Positions 16,889 to 24,997 of a DNA stretch of 64,000 bases are shown piece after piece. The notes under the pieces were generated by a model. It made no database searches and was not told where the DNA came from. It saw only the letters and a list, made by a program, of their open reading frames with translations. Position 1 is the first letter of the stretch; each line of letters begins with the position of its first letter. This DNA is from Mycolicibacterium sp. P9-22 (GTDB lineage: Bacteria > Actinomycetota > Actinomycetes > Mycobacteriales > Mycobacteriaceae), in contig NZ_NPKP01000017.1 of assembly GCF_008329585.1 (NCBI RefSeq), positions 1 through 64,000 of the forward strand. The letters are read 5' to 3'. A program made the position numbers and the translations under genes.

Positions 16889-18955
16889 GTGACGGCCGCT
16901 GACACCGGGACGGTGAGTGCGCTGATCAGTCCGCAGCGGCGCAACATCATCTTCGTCGCGGTCCTGCTCGGCATGCTGCTCGCCGCGCTCGACCAGACCA
17001 TCGTCGCCACCGCGCTGCCCACCGTGGTGTCCGATCTCGGGGGAGCCGGCCACCAATCCTGGGTCGTCACCAGTTATCTGCTGGCCTCGACCATCGCGAC
17101 CGCTGTCGTCGGCAAGCTGGGCGATCTGTTCAGCCGCAAGTCCGTGTTCCAGGTCGCGGTGGTGTTCTTCCTGTTCGGCTCGGTGTTGTGCGGGTTGGCC
17201 GGATCGATGTCGATGCTGGTCGGCGCCCGGGCATTACAGGGCATCGGCGGCGGCGCACTGATGGTGACCGCCACCGCCGTGATCGGCGAGGTGATCCCGC
17301 TGCGCGACCGCGGTCGCTATCAGGGCGCGCTCGGGGCGGTCTTCGGGGTCACGACCGTGATCGGTCCACTGCTCGGCGGTTTCTTCACCGACCACCTGTC
17401 GTGGCGATGGGCGTTCTGGATCAACGTTCCCGTCGCCGTCGTGGTGTTCCTGGTCGCCACCGTCGCCATCCCGGCGCTGGCCCGTAAGTCCCGGCCGGTG
17501 ATCGACTACGCGGGTATCGCGCTGGTCGGTCTGGGCGCCTCCGGTCTCACCCTGGCCACCAGTTGGGGCGGCGCCGAGTACGCCTGGACCTCGCCGATGA
17601 TCATCGGGTTGTTCGTCGGCTCGCTGATCGCGCTGGCGGCGTTCGTGCGGGTGGAACTGCATGCGGCGGAACCGATTCTGCCGATCCGGCTGTTCGCCGG
17701 GCAGGTGTTCTCGGTGTGCTGCGTGCTGGCGTTCATCGTCGGCTTCGCGATGCTCGGCGCCATGACGTTCCTGCCGACGTTCATGCAGTTCGTCGACGGG
17801 GTATCGGCGACGGTGTCGGGTCTGCGCACCCTGCCGATGGTGGCCGGCATGCTGATCACCTCGATCGGCAGCGGTTCGATCGTCGGCCGAACCGGTCGCT
17901 ACAAGATGTTCCCCGTCGCAGGCACAGCCGTCATGTGCGTCGGTTTCGTGTTGTTGTCGACGATGGACGCGCAGACGTCGTTGTGGATGCAGTCGCTGTA
18001 CCTGTTCATCCTGGGCTCCGGCATCGGCCTGTGCATGCAGGTGCTGGTCCTGGTGGTACAGAACACCGCGAGCTTCTCCGATCTGGGTGTGGCGACCTCC
18101 GGTGTCACGTTCTTCCGGACCATCGGAAGCTCCTTCGGGGCAGCGATTTTCGGGTCACTGTTCGCCAATTTTCTGTCCGGGCGGATCGCAGACGCGCTGG
18201 CCGTCAGCGGCGCACCGCCGATCGCTGCCGAGTCGCCGCAGGCATTGCGCGAGCTGCCACCGGAGATGGCGGCGCCGATCATCGCGGCCTACGCGGATTC
18301 GCTGGGCCTGGTGTTCCTGTGCGCGGCCCCTGTTGCCCTGATCGGATTCGTGGTGTCGTTGTTCCTCAAGGAGATACCGCTGCGCGAGATGGATGCGGTC
18401 TCGGCCTCCGATCTCGGCGAAGGCTACGGCATGCCGGCACCCGAGACCTCCGACGAGATCCTGGAGATCGCGGTGGCCAGGGTCTTCCGGGACTCGCCCG
18501 ACATCCGGTTGCGCAAGCTGACCGAGTATCCGGGCTGTGAACTCGATGTGGCCAGGTTGTGGGCGGTGGTCCAGATCTACCGGCACAGCCAGGTATACGG
18601 TTCTGCGACGCTCAGCCAGATCGCCGAGTTGCGGCGGCTGCCGCCGGAGGTGCTGGAACCGGCATTCGACCGGCTGGTCGAGACCGGATACGCCCTGCGC
18701 ACCGGCGATCAACTGTGGCTGACGCAATCCGGCGCACGCCAGGTGAGCGTCGCGATCGACGCCTTGATCAGCAAGCTGGTCGACCGGCTCGCCAAGGTGA
18801 CCGGGGATGCCGACACCGCGCCGGATCTCCTGGCGCGTCCCGATCGGTTGCAGGTCGAGGCCGCGCTGGAGCGCATCGCCCACCGGATGGTGCTGCAGCC
18901 GCAATGGGTCGAAGACCGGGCCGAGCTGCCCGCCGCGGTCGGCACAAAAAACTAG
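16889..18955 (+). CDS. DHA2-family MFS efflux pump with C-terminal winged-helix domain
   Basis: This 688-residue protein is an EmrB/QacA-type 14-helix drug:proton antiporter (residues about 18-500). Motifs include LDQTIVATALPTVVSDLGG in helix 1, GKLGDLFSRK (motif A) and GALGAVFGVTTVIGPLLGGF (motif C). After the last helix a soluble extension of about 170 residues includes a winged-helix-like stretch at 557-640 (TLSQIAELRRLPPEVLEPAF, then VETGYALRTGDQLWLTQSGA), similar to MarR-type DNA-binding or protein-binding domains. Length and position after bfr match M. tuberculosis Rv1877. It probably exports lipophilic compounds. The GTG at 16889 is the start; its TAG lies inside a KstR box for the next gene. 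Confidence 0.88.
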   Translation: MTAADTGTVSALISPQRRNIIFVAVLLGMLLAALDQTIVATALPTVVSDLGGAGHQSWVVTSYLLASTIATAVVGKLGDLFSRKSVFQVAVVFFLFGSVLCGLAGSMSMLVGARALQGIGGGALMVTATAVIGEVIPLRDRGRYQGALGAVFGVTTVIGPLLGGFFTDHLSWRWAFWINVPVAVVVFLVATVAIPALARKSRPVIDYAGIALVGLGASGLTLATSWGGAEYAWTSPMIIGLFVGSLIALAAFVRVELHAAEPILPIRLFAGQVFSVCCVLAFIVGFAMLGAMTFLPTFMQFVDGVSATVSGLRTLPMVAGMLITSIGSGSIVGRTGRYKMFPVAGTAVMCVGFVLLSTMDAQTSLWMQSLYLFILGSGIGLCMQVLVLVVQNTASFSDLGVATSGVTFFRTIGSSFGAAIFGSLFANFLSGRIADALAVSGAPPIAAESPQALRELPPEMAAPIIAAYADSLGLVFLCAAPVALIGFVVSLFLKEIPLREMDAVSASDLGEGYGMPAPETSDEILEIAVARVFRDSPDIRLRKLTEYPGCELDVARLWAVVQIYRHSQVYGSATLSQIAELRRLPPEVLEPAFDRLVETGYALRTGDQLWLTQSGARQVSVAIDALISKLVDRLAKVTGDADTAPDLLARPDRLQVEAALERIAHRMVLQPQWVEDRAELPAAVGTKN

Positions 18956-18966
18956 AACACGTTCCA
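18953..18966. promoter_or_regulatory. KstR-type operator with leaderless promoter
   Basis: TAGAACACGTTCCA fits TnnAACnnGTTnnA and overlaps the stop codon of the MFS gene. Downstream, TATCTT (18985-18990) is a good -10 element, placed 7 bp before the ATG at 18998, so the transcript probably begins at or near the start codon. The KstR box would then sit at about -45 to -32. Confidence 0.78.
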
Positions 18967-18997
18967 ATTCGAGGTGATCGGGCGTATCTTACGAATC

Positions 18998-19480
18998 ATG
19001 AGCCGTATCGGAGATTTCGCTGACGACGACGCCGCCGCGTGGATCACCCGGTCACCCGACATCGGAGTCGCGATGGCCGGATTCACCCACGCCGTCTACA
19101 ACAAGAACCGGCTGCCCATGCGGGTACGCGAACTCGCCCGGATGGTGATCGCGCTGGACAACGAGTGCGTGGTCTGCCAGAACACGCGTGACCCGGCAGG
19201 TGTCGAGGCCGGCGTCGACGAAGACCTCTACGACCACGCCGCGGTCTGGCGGACCTGGCCGGGATACAGCGCGCAGGAGCGTATCGCCGCGGAGTTCGCC
19301 GAGCGTTTCGCGAGCGATCACACCGGCCTGCGTGATGACGAAGAGTTCTGGCAGCGGTGTCGCGCCGAGTTCAGCGAGGAGTTGCTGACCGACCTGGCCC
19401 TCTCGTGCGCCATGTGGCTGGGCATGGGCCGGATGCTGCGCACCCTCGATATCGGTCAGTCCTGCAAGATCACGCTTTGA
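18998..19480 (+). CDS. Carboxymuconolactone decarboxylase/AhpD-like protein
   Basis: The 160-residue all-helical protein carries the AhpD-core motif NECVVCQNTR with Cys57 and Cys60. AhpD-type proteins use the Cys pair for peroxide reduction or related redox steps. Here the two His residues of the AhpD proton relay are replaced (Val59 and Arg64), so peroxidase activity is doubtful. A KstR box and a -10 element directly upstream link it to sterol metabolism. The ATG at 18998 is preferred over an in-frame GTG at 18974, because the promoter predicts leaderless initiation there. It overlaps the next gene (TTGA at 19477-19480). Confidence 0.8.
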   Translation: MSRIGDFADDDAAAWITRSPDIGVAMAGFTHAVYNKNRLPMRVRELARMVIALDNECVVCQNTRDPAGVEAGVDEDLYDHAAVWRTWPGYSAQERIAAEFAERFASDHTGLRDDEEFWQRCRAEFSEELLTDLALSCAMWLGMGRMLRTLDIGQSCKITL

Positions 19481-19914
19481 CCGCAGCGTGCGCGGCCGGC
19501 GCCGCGCTGATCTTCGTGTGGCTCGGCATGGTGCTGGCCATCTCGTTCATCGAGGCCCCGCTGAAGTTCCGGGCGCCCGGGGTGACCCTGCAGATCGGGC
19601 TCGGTATCGGCCGGCTGGTCTTTCGTGCGCTCAACACCGTCGAGGTGGCGCTGGCCGCCGCGATCGCCGTTGCGCTGGTGTCGATCGATGCTCGCGGCGC
19701 GGCGCCGATCGCGCTCGCCATCACGGCCCTGGCACTGGCTGCCCAATTGATCGGCGTAAGACCACAATTGGCCAGACGCTCCGATGCGGTACTGGCCGCC
19801 GAGCAGGACGCCGCGCAGCTGCCCCGGTCCCGGGCGCACTATGTCTACGTAGCCCTTGAGCTCGTCAAGGTGGTGTCGCTGGTCGTCGCCGGGACGGCGC
19901 TGCTCGCCGCCTGA
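19477..19914 (+). CDS. Small integral membrane protein, 145 aa
   Basis: This protein has four hydrophobic segments: ALIFVWLGMVLAISFIEAPL, then two centred on VALAAAIAVALVSI and [16 protein letters not shown], and a C-terminal one (LVKVVSLVVAGTALLAA). The FIEAPLKFRAPG and HYVYVALELVKV stretches flank membrane ends. No family is assigned with confidence. The likely start is TTG at 19477, overlapping the TGA of the AhpD-like gene, so it belongs to the same KstR-box operon. The frame is open upstream but those residues shadow the other gene. Its 3' end overlaps the convergent CcdA-like gene by 50 bp. Confidence 0.7.
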   Translation: MTAACAAGAALIFVWLGMVLAISFIEAPLKFRAPGVTLQIGLGIGRLVFRALNTVEVALAAAIAVALVSIDARGAAPIALAITALALAAQLIGVRPQLARRSDAVLAAEQDAAQLPRSRAHYVYVALELVKVVSLVVAGTALLAA

Positions 19915-20731
19915 AACCGATCACCACCGCCGGCAACAGCACCATCAGAAGCAGTGCCAGCCACGGCCATCCACCGTGGTCGTGCACCCAGCCCGCCAGC
20001 GCACCCTGCAGTCGCCCGGCCGCGCCGACCACCGGGTCGGCGGGCTCGCCGGATGCGTGGAACAGCCGGATTTCGTAGACGCCATAATACGCCACGTACG
20101 CACCCACCACGACGAGCAGGACGCCGCTGATCCTGTTGACATACGGCAATATTCGGCGGACCCGGTCGAGCAACGCGGAACTGGCGAGCGCGGTGGAGAC
20201 TGCCAGCGCCCCGACGATCACCGCAAAGCCGCCCGCATAGGCCAGGTACACCAGCACGCGCTCGCCCCATGATGCGGAGCGGGCCGCGCCGGCGGTCACA
20301 GCCAGGAACGGTCCGACTGTGCAGGACAGCGAGGCCAGTGCGAACCCCACCCCATAGCCGAGCATCGATCCGAGGCGCGCGGTCGGTGCCCACCGTGACC
20401 CCGGTTGCACCGGCAGCCGCAGCGATCTCCCGAGCAGCAGCCACCCGCCGAGAACGACCAGCGTGACGCCGATCAGCACCGTGGCGAACGGCACGTACTG
20501 CTGGACGGTGGACGCAATGGACACCGTGAGCGCCCCGAACACGGCGAACACCGCAAGCACCCCCAGCGTCATGGCCCCGGTGGCGGTCACGGCGCGCCCG
20601 ACGGCCCGTCCCGAGCCCACCGCGGGCTGGAGGACCAAACTCAGATAGCCGGGCAGCATGGCGAACCCGCACGGGTTGACCGCCGCGATCAACCCGGCCC
20701 CGAACGCCAGACCGAGCAGATCACCCTCCAT
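19865..20731 (-). CDS. CcdA/DsbD-like transmembrane thiol-electron carrier
   Basis: The 288-residue protein has six or seven hydrophobic segments and two membrane-embedded cysteines, Cys21 in VNPCGFAML and Cys137 in SLSCTVGPFLA. These are the redox pair of the CcdA family, which passes electrons from cytoplasmic thioredoxin to extracytoplasmic thiol proteins. Its gene starts immediately after the TAG of the MPT53-like gene (TAGATG), matching the M. tuberculosis Rv2877c-Rv2878c order. It probably keeps that secreted oxidoreductase in a defined redox state. The short C-terminal tail is basic. Confidence 0.88.
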   Translation of the reverse strand: MEGDLLGLAFGAGLIAAVNPCGFAMLPGYLSLVLQPAVGSGRAVGRAVTATGAMTLGVLAVFAVFGALTVSIASTVQQYVPFATVLIGVTLVVLGGWLLLGRSLRLPVQPGSRWAPTARLGSMLGYGVGFALASLSCTVGPFLAVTAGAARSASWGERVLVYLAYAGGFAVIVGALAVSTALASSALLDRVRRILPYVNRISGVLLVVVGAYVAYYGVYEIRLFHASGEPADPVVGAAGRLQGALAGWVHDHGGWPWLALLLMVLLPAVVIGFRRRAAPSRRRPATPP

Positions 20732-21238
20732 CTAGGCGGTGAGTGCGCTGACCCGGGCCGCCAGATCCTGTTCGGACATCGCCGAGGTCGGGTTGTTCAC
20801 GAAACTCGATGTGCCGTCGGCCGTTACGAAAAGGTAGGCCGGCTGCCAGGGCACATTGAACTTCGTCCAGAGCGACCCGTCGGCATCGTTGAGGTTGGTG
20901 AAGTCGAGGTTGTAGCGCGCGACGAATTCCTGCATGGCACCGACATCGGAGCGCGCCGCCACCCCGACGAAGGTCACGTCCGGATGGGCCGCCGCCACCT
21001 TGGCGACGGTGGGCGCCTCTTGATTGCAGAACGGGCACCACGGTGTCCAGAACCACAGCACTGCAGGCTTGCCCTGCAGGCTCGCGCCATCGAATGCAGC
21101 ACCTGAGAGGGTGGTGCCGGTGAATTGCAGCCGGTCATCGGCCACCGCGGGCGGGGCGCCGGCGGTGGCGAATATCAGCCCGGCGGCGAACAGTGTGACG
21201 GCGAGCGAACGCAGCCGCCGAGCGAACGGAAATGTCAC
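20732..21238 (-). CDS. Secreted thioredoxin-fold disulfide oxidoreductase, MPT53-like
   Basis: The 168-residue precursor has a classical signal peptide (basic n-region, then LAVTLFAAGLIFATAGAPPA, cleavage near AVADD) and a thioredoxin/TlpA fold with WFWTPWCPFCN (Cys68, Cys71). A cis-Pro-type segment (VPWQPAYLFV) follows. It acts outside the cytoplasmic membrane on disulfides of exported proteins. Length and partner match M. tuberculosis MPT53 (Rv2878c), reported as a DsbE/oxidising Dsb-like protein. The CcdA-like gene is directly downstream. The start ATG at 21238 is the only one that gives a full signal peptide. Confidence 0.88.
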   Translation of the reverse strand: MTFPFARRLRSLAVTLFAAGLIFATAGAPPAVADDRLQFTGTTLSGAAFDGASLQGKPAVLWFWTPWCPFCNQEAPTVAKVAAAHPDVTFVGVAARSDVGAMQEFVARYNLDFTNLNDADGSLWTKFNVPWQPAYLFVTADGTSSFVNNPTSAMSEQDLAARVSALTA

Positions 21239-21296
21239 GGGGACCTCCGGTGATTCAGCCGGTCCTCAGCCGGGATGCTGCGGGCCTCAGCTGGTA

Positions 21297-22652
21297 TCAC
21301 GTACCCCGAGCCGGTCCGGTTCGAACATCGGCGTTCTCGTGGTGCGGGCATGACGCAGAAGGGACGGTGTGGACGGCCCCGGCGCGGATCCTGGCACCGC
21401 GGTGCGGAATGAGGATGACGCCCTTGACCCGGGGCCGCTCGTCGCGAGCGGTGCTGGTGTGCAGATCGACGCGGCGCAGCACCTCGCGCAACACCACCGC
21501 CATCTCCACCAGCGCGAAATTCGCGCCGAGACAACGGCGATTGCCGCCGCCGAACGGTAGCCACGTCGTCGGGCCGAAGGACGCGTCGAGCATCCGGTCC
21601 GGGTCGAATCGATCCGGATCGGCGTACTGTCCGGCGTCGCGGTGCACCAGTCCGATACCCGGCGCCACCATCACGCCCGCGGGCAGCCGGTATCCGGCGA
21701 CCTCGGTCGGCTCGGTCAGGATCCGACCGACGTCGAACACCACGGGCCGGATCCGAAGGACCTCCCTGCACACGGCATCGAGGTACTCCTCGGTGCCGGC
21801 GCGCGCCGCCCGCACCGCCTTGTCCAGCACCGCCGGGTGCCGGGTCAGCCGTTCCAGCGCCCACGACAGCGAGGTCGCGGTCGTGTCGTGTCCGGCGACC
21901 AGCAGGGTCATCAGCTGATCGCGCAGTTGGATATCGGTCATCTGGCCGGCGCGGATCATCAGCGCCAGCGCATCGGTCCGGCCGTCCAGCTCCGGATCTG
22001 CCCGGCGTTCGGCGATCTCGGCGTACAGCAGTCGGTCGGCTTCGCGCAGTCGGTCGTGGAACGGGCGCCACGGCGCCAGGCGCTGCAGACCGGGAGTGTT
22101 GATCGCCAACGCCTCCCAGACCCCGACGCTGAGCAGTTTCGGCATGATGGCGCGCAGTTGAGCCAGCCGGTGTTCGTCGGTGGCGCCGATGACGGTCCGC
22201 AGGATCACCTCGAGGGTGATCTCGGACATCTTCGGGGCCACCGCAAACGTTCGGCCTACCGGCCACCCCTCGATGTTGTCCGCGGCGATCCGAGCGATCA
22301 GCCCGGTCTGGGCGGCCACCGCCTCGCGGCGGAAGGGTGCCAGCATGAGCCGCCGACGCTCGCGGTGCTCCTCATCGTCGACGACCAGCACCGAGCTGGA
22401 CCCCAGCAGTCCGGCGAGCATCGAATTGGCCTCGCCGGCATGGTAAATCGCCGGATCGCCGCCGAACACCGTCTTGATGTCCGCGGGCCGGGCCAGGTAG
22501 ATCAGGGTGCCCATGGAGGCCACCCGCAGCGTGAACACATCCCCGTAGCGGCGGTGGCAGGACGCGACGAAGCGGGGCCAGAACTTCATCAGCAGCGCGG
22601 CCTGGATGCCCGGCGGCAGCGGTGGCCCGGGCGGCAACGCGGTCTCGGTCAC
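21297..22652 (-). CDS. Cytochrome P450, CYP135/CYP138-like
   Basis: This 451-residue P450 has the I-helix LLVAGHDTTATSL, the K-helix CREVLRIRP (E-x-x-R) and the haem loop FGGGNRRCLGANFA with the thiolate Cys. The N-terminal pattern (LPPGPPLPPGIQ, RRYGDVFTLRV) recalls the mycobacterial CYP135/CYP138 group. It hydroxylates an unknown lipophilic substrate, using electrons from a ferredoxin that is not encoded here. The C-terminus carries about 30 extra basic residues. The start is taken as GTG at 22652 (VTETALPPG), since the frame further upstream lies in the SnoaL gene. It is the last gene of a three-gene unit with SnoaL-like and D-aminoacylase genes. Confidence 0.88.
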   Translation of the reverse strand: MTETALPPGPPLPPGIQAALLMKFWPRFVASCHRRYGDVFTLRVASMGTLIYLARPADIKTVFGGDPAIYHAGEANSMLAGLLGSSSVLVVDDEEHRERRRLMLAPFRREAVAAQTGLIARIAADNIEGWPVGRTFAVAPKMSEITLEVILRTVIGATDEHRLAQLRAIMPKLLSVGVWEALAINTPGLQRLAPWRPFHDRLREADRLLYAEIAERRADPELDGRTDALALMIRAGQMTDIQLRDQLMTLLVAGHDTTATSLSWALERLTRHPAVLDKAVRAARAGTEEYLDAVCREVLRIRPVVFDVGRILTEPTEVAGYRLPAGVMVAPGIGLVHRDAGQYADPDRFDPDRMLDASFGPTTWLPFGGGNRRCLGANFALVEMAVVLREVLRRVDLHTSTARDERPRVKGVILIPHRGARIRAGAVHTVPSASCPHHENADVRTGPARGT

Positions 22653-22683
22653 CTGGACGAGTCTATGGCGCGGACCGTGGTCC

Positions 22684-23127
22684 TCAGAGCAGATCGGTCG
22701 CGTCGTAGACCCAGGACATGTCGGCGGTGGCGAAATCGGCCAGCCAGTTCGGCGGTGCGAAGTTGGCCAGCGCACTCATGTCCCAGTAGTCCTTCCAGAT
22801 GGTGATCCTGTCGTCGACGACCTCGTGCACCGTGACGAAACGCAACACCGCGACCTCACCGGTCGCCCACGTCCAGGTCTCGGAGTGCTCGTACATGACG
22901 TTCGGTCCGTCGGCGACCAGCAACCCGTCGTGGTTCTCATAGCCGGCCAGGGCCTCCAGGCCGATCTTGAGACGCTTCACGATGTCCTGCGGTCCGCGGG
23001 CCGCGGCGGCCGGGCCCACCGGCATATCGGCGTAGATGCAGTCCGGTGCGAGGTGCGTCTTCACCTGATCCCAGTCGCGCGCCGACAGTGCCTGCCACAT
23101 GCCCAGAACGGTGAGTTCAGCTGACAC
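22684..23127 (-). CDS. SnoaL/limonene-epoxide-hydrolase-like protein
   Basis: The 147-residue protein has the cone-shaped alpha+beta fold pattern of NTF2-like enzymes: MWQALSARDWDQVKTHLAPD, then IKRL-type helix, then strands VAVLRFVTVHEVVDDRITIW and KDYWDMS. Such proteins include SnoaL cyclases, ketosteroid isomerases and epoxide hydrolases. The D-R-x-T-x-W-x-D-Y-W-D stretch is typical of LEH-like members. Function is uncertain. The GTG at 23127 overlaps the deacylase stop by 11 bp, so translation is coupled. Placement before the P450 gene suggests consecutive steps on one metabolite. Confidence 0.72.
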   Translation of the reverse strand: MSAELTVLGMWQALSARDWDQVKTHLAPDCIYADMPVGPAAAARGPQDIVKRLKIGLEALAGYENHDGLLVADGPNVMYEHSETWTWATGEVAVLRFVTVHEVVDDRITIWKDYWDMSALANFAPPNWLADFATADMSWVYDATDLL

Positions 23128-24904
23128 TGGACAATTCGCTCTTGTCGGTGGGCAGTGCGGGGGAGCGGTGTGCTGCCCGCAGGAAACGTCCGGTGCGCCG
23201 GGTGCCGAGCAGCTCGGTCGGCCGGCCATCGAGGAACACCGCCCGCCCACCCACCAGGACGGCGTTGACGGTGTCGTCGTTGCGGTTGACCATCCTGGGC
23301 AGCCCGCCGTAACAGTCCACGGCTTCCTCGGCGTAGGCCTCCAGGGAGGCGTCCAGCCGGCCGGGGTCGACGATCACGACATCGGCGCGGTCCCCGATCC
23401 GCAGATGCCCGGCGTCGAGCCGATACCAGTCGGCGAGCTCGCCGGTGAGACGGTGCACCGCCTGCTCGATCGTCATGAACGGCGTGCCGGCGGTCTCGGC
23501 GTCGCGCACATGTTTGAGCAGACGCAGGCCCATGTTGTAGAACGCCATGTTCCGCAGATGCGCTCCGGCGTCGGAGAACCCGAGCTGAATCCCGGGTTCG
23601 CGGGCCAGCTTCTTGAGCACGCCGGGCCGGTGGTTGGAGATGGTGGTGCGCCAGCGCAGGGCGCGTCCGTGCTCGCACACCAGGTCCAGGAAGGCGTCGA
23701 CGGGGTGCACGCCGCGGTCCAGGCCCACCTGACCGAAGGAACTGCCGATGACCGTGCTGTCCGGGCACTCCACGATCTCGGCGTCGTGGAAGTCACGCTG
23801 CCAGACCCGGACACCGAAGCGGTTCTCGTAGTCCTTGCGAAACTGTCTGCGGTAGGACTCGTCGCGCAGCAGATCATTGCGCGCCACTTCATCGCGCAGG
23901 TGCAGTGCGGCGGCACCGGCGCCGAACTCCTCGAACACCACCAGATCGATACCGTCGGCATACACCTCGAACGGCACCGGCAGGTGTTGCCAGCGGAAGT
24001 TGCCACCCAGGGCGTTGATGACCCGGGCCAGCGGGCCCAGCAGCTTGATGGCGTGCGGGTTGGCCTTGATATCCGCCGCGGACAGCAGGCTCGTCTTGAG
24101 CGGATCGCGGAAGATGCCCAGCGATTGGGCCAACTGCGACGCCAGGTTCAGCGGATTGCCGATATCGGGCCCCGACTGCAGGACGCGGCCGGCGCGGCGC
24201 AGCAGGGATTTCAGCCGGCGCAGTTCCCGTGGCCCGGCGTAGGTGGACGGCAGCGTCCGCGACCGGCAGACCTCGCCGTCGATTTTGTCGAAAAGGAGTT
24301 GCTGCGAGGACATTCCGACGAATCCGGCGTCCAGCGCCTCGGTGAGCATGGCTTCCATCCGGGCCTGCTCGCGGCGGGTGGGGCGGTGCCGTGTGCGGGT
24401 GGCGCGGTCCAGTCCCATCACCGCGGTACGCATGTCGGAGTGACCGATGAACGCGGCGAGGTTGGGGCCCAGCGGCAGCGATTCCAGAGCCTGTACATAT
24501 TGTTCGGCCCCCGCCCAGGTCTTGTTCCGGTCGACGGTATCGATGACGAACTCGCGGGGGATGGCCTCCACCCGGCCGAAGAGATCGCCGGCGTCGGCGC
24601 CCCCGACATGCACCGTTGACAACGAGCAGGACCCGAGCATCACGGTGGTGACGCCGTGGCGTAGTGACTCGGACAGCGACGGCAGGCCGAGCACCTCGAT
24701 GTCGTAGTGGGTGTGGATGTCGAGCATGCCGGGCAGCACCCATTTCCCGGCGGCGTCGAGGACCTGCGGGCACCCGGTTTCGTCCAGGGGTTCGGCGGTG
24801 ATCGCAGCAACCTGGCCGTCCCGGATGCCGATGTTGCGGACCGCCGACGGCGCGCCCGTTCCGTCGAACCAGCGGCCCCCGCGGATGATTGTGTCGTAGG
24901 TCAC
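23117..24904 (-). CDS. N-acyl-D-amino-acid deacylase family amidohydrolase
   Basis: The 595-residue enzyme belongs to the amidohydrolase superfamily. It starts with YDTIIRGGRWFDGTGAP, has the metal motif PGMLDIHTHYD near residue 60, a HSDMRTAVMG-type second region and a late FSDAGAHLRNMAFY metal/catalytic motif, and ends with the usual GDRADVVIVDPGRLD beta-sandwich. D-aminoacylases remove the acyl group from N-acyl-D-amino acids. Mycobacterial members such as Rv2913c have similar length, but substrates are unproven. The GTG at 24904 is the start. It heads a minus-strand operon with SnoaL-like and P450 genes, which suggests a role in modifying an acylated amino metabolite rather than plain amino-acid salvage. 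Confidence 0.85.
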   Translation of the reverse strand: MTYDTIIRGGRWFDGTGAPSAVRNIGIRDGQVAAITAEPLDETGCPQVLDAAGKWVLPGMLDIHTHYDIEVLGLPSLSESLRHGVTTVMLGSCSLSTVHVGGADAGDLFGRVEAIPREFVIDTVDRNKTWAGAEQYVQALESLPLGPNLAAFIGHSDMRTAVMGLDRATRTRHRPTRREQARMEAMLTEALDAGFVGMSSQQLLFDKIDGEVCRSRTLPSTYAGPRELRRLKSLLRRAGRVLQSGPDIGNPLNLASQLAQSLGIFRDPLKTSLLSAADIKANPHAIKLLGPLARVINALGGNFRWQHLPVPFEVYADGIDLVVFEEFGAGAAALHLRDEVARNDLLRDESYRRQFRKDYENRFGVRVWQRDFHDAEIVECPDSTVIGSSFGQVGLDRGVHPVDAFLDLVCEHGRALRWRTTISNHRPGVLKKLAREPGIQLGFSDAGAHLRNMAFYNMGLRLLKHVRDAETAGTPFMTIEQAVHRLTGELADWYRLDAGHLRIGDRADVVIVDPGRLDASLEAYAEEAVDCYGGLPRMVNRNDDTVNAVLVGGRAVFLDGRPTELLGTRRTGRFLRAAHRSPALPTDKSELSSVS

Positions 24905-24983
24905 CCAGACATCAGAGCAGTGCGGTGCGGGGGTGTCAACGAAAATCGTGAACAGATTCCGAAAGGTGTCTACTACTGTGGCG

Positions 24984-24989
24984 CATAAT
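24984..24989 (+). promoter_or_regulatory. Putative -10 element for leaderless mRNA
   Basis: CATAAT lies 8 bp before the GTG at 24998. No Shine-Dalgarno is present between them, so the transcript probably begins at the start codon, a common arrangement in mycobacteria. No clear -35 element is seen. Confidence 0.5.
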
Positions 24990-24997
24990 CGGAAATC

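Noticed and set aside
17563-18540. 325-residue plus-strand frame inside the MFS gene
   Set aside because: It is a +1 shadow, Arg-rich and without hydrophobic helices.
21642-22805. 387-residue plus-strand open frame
   Set aside because: It is antisense to the P450 gene with intact haem and I-helix motifs.
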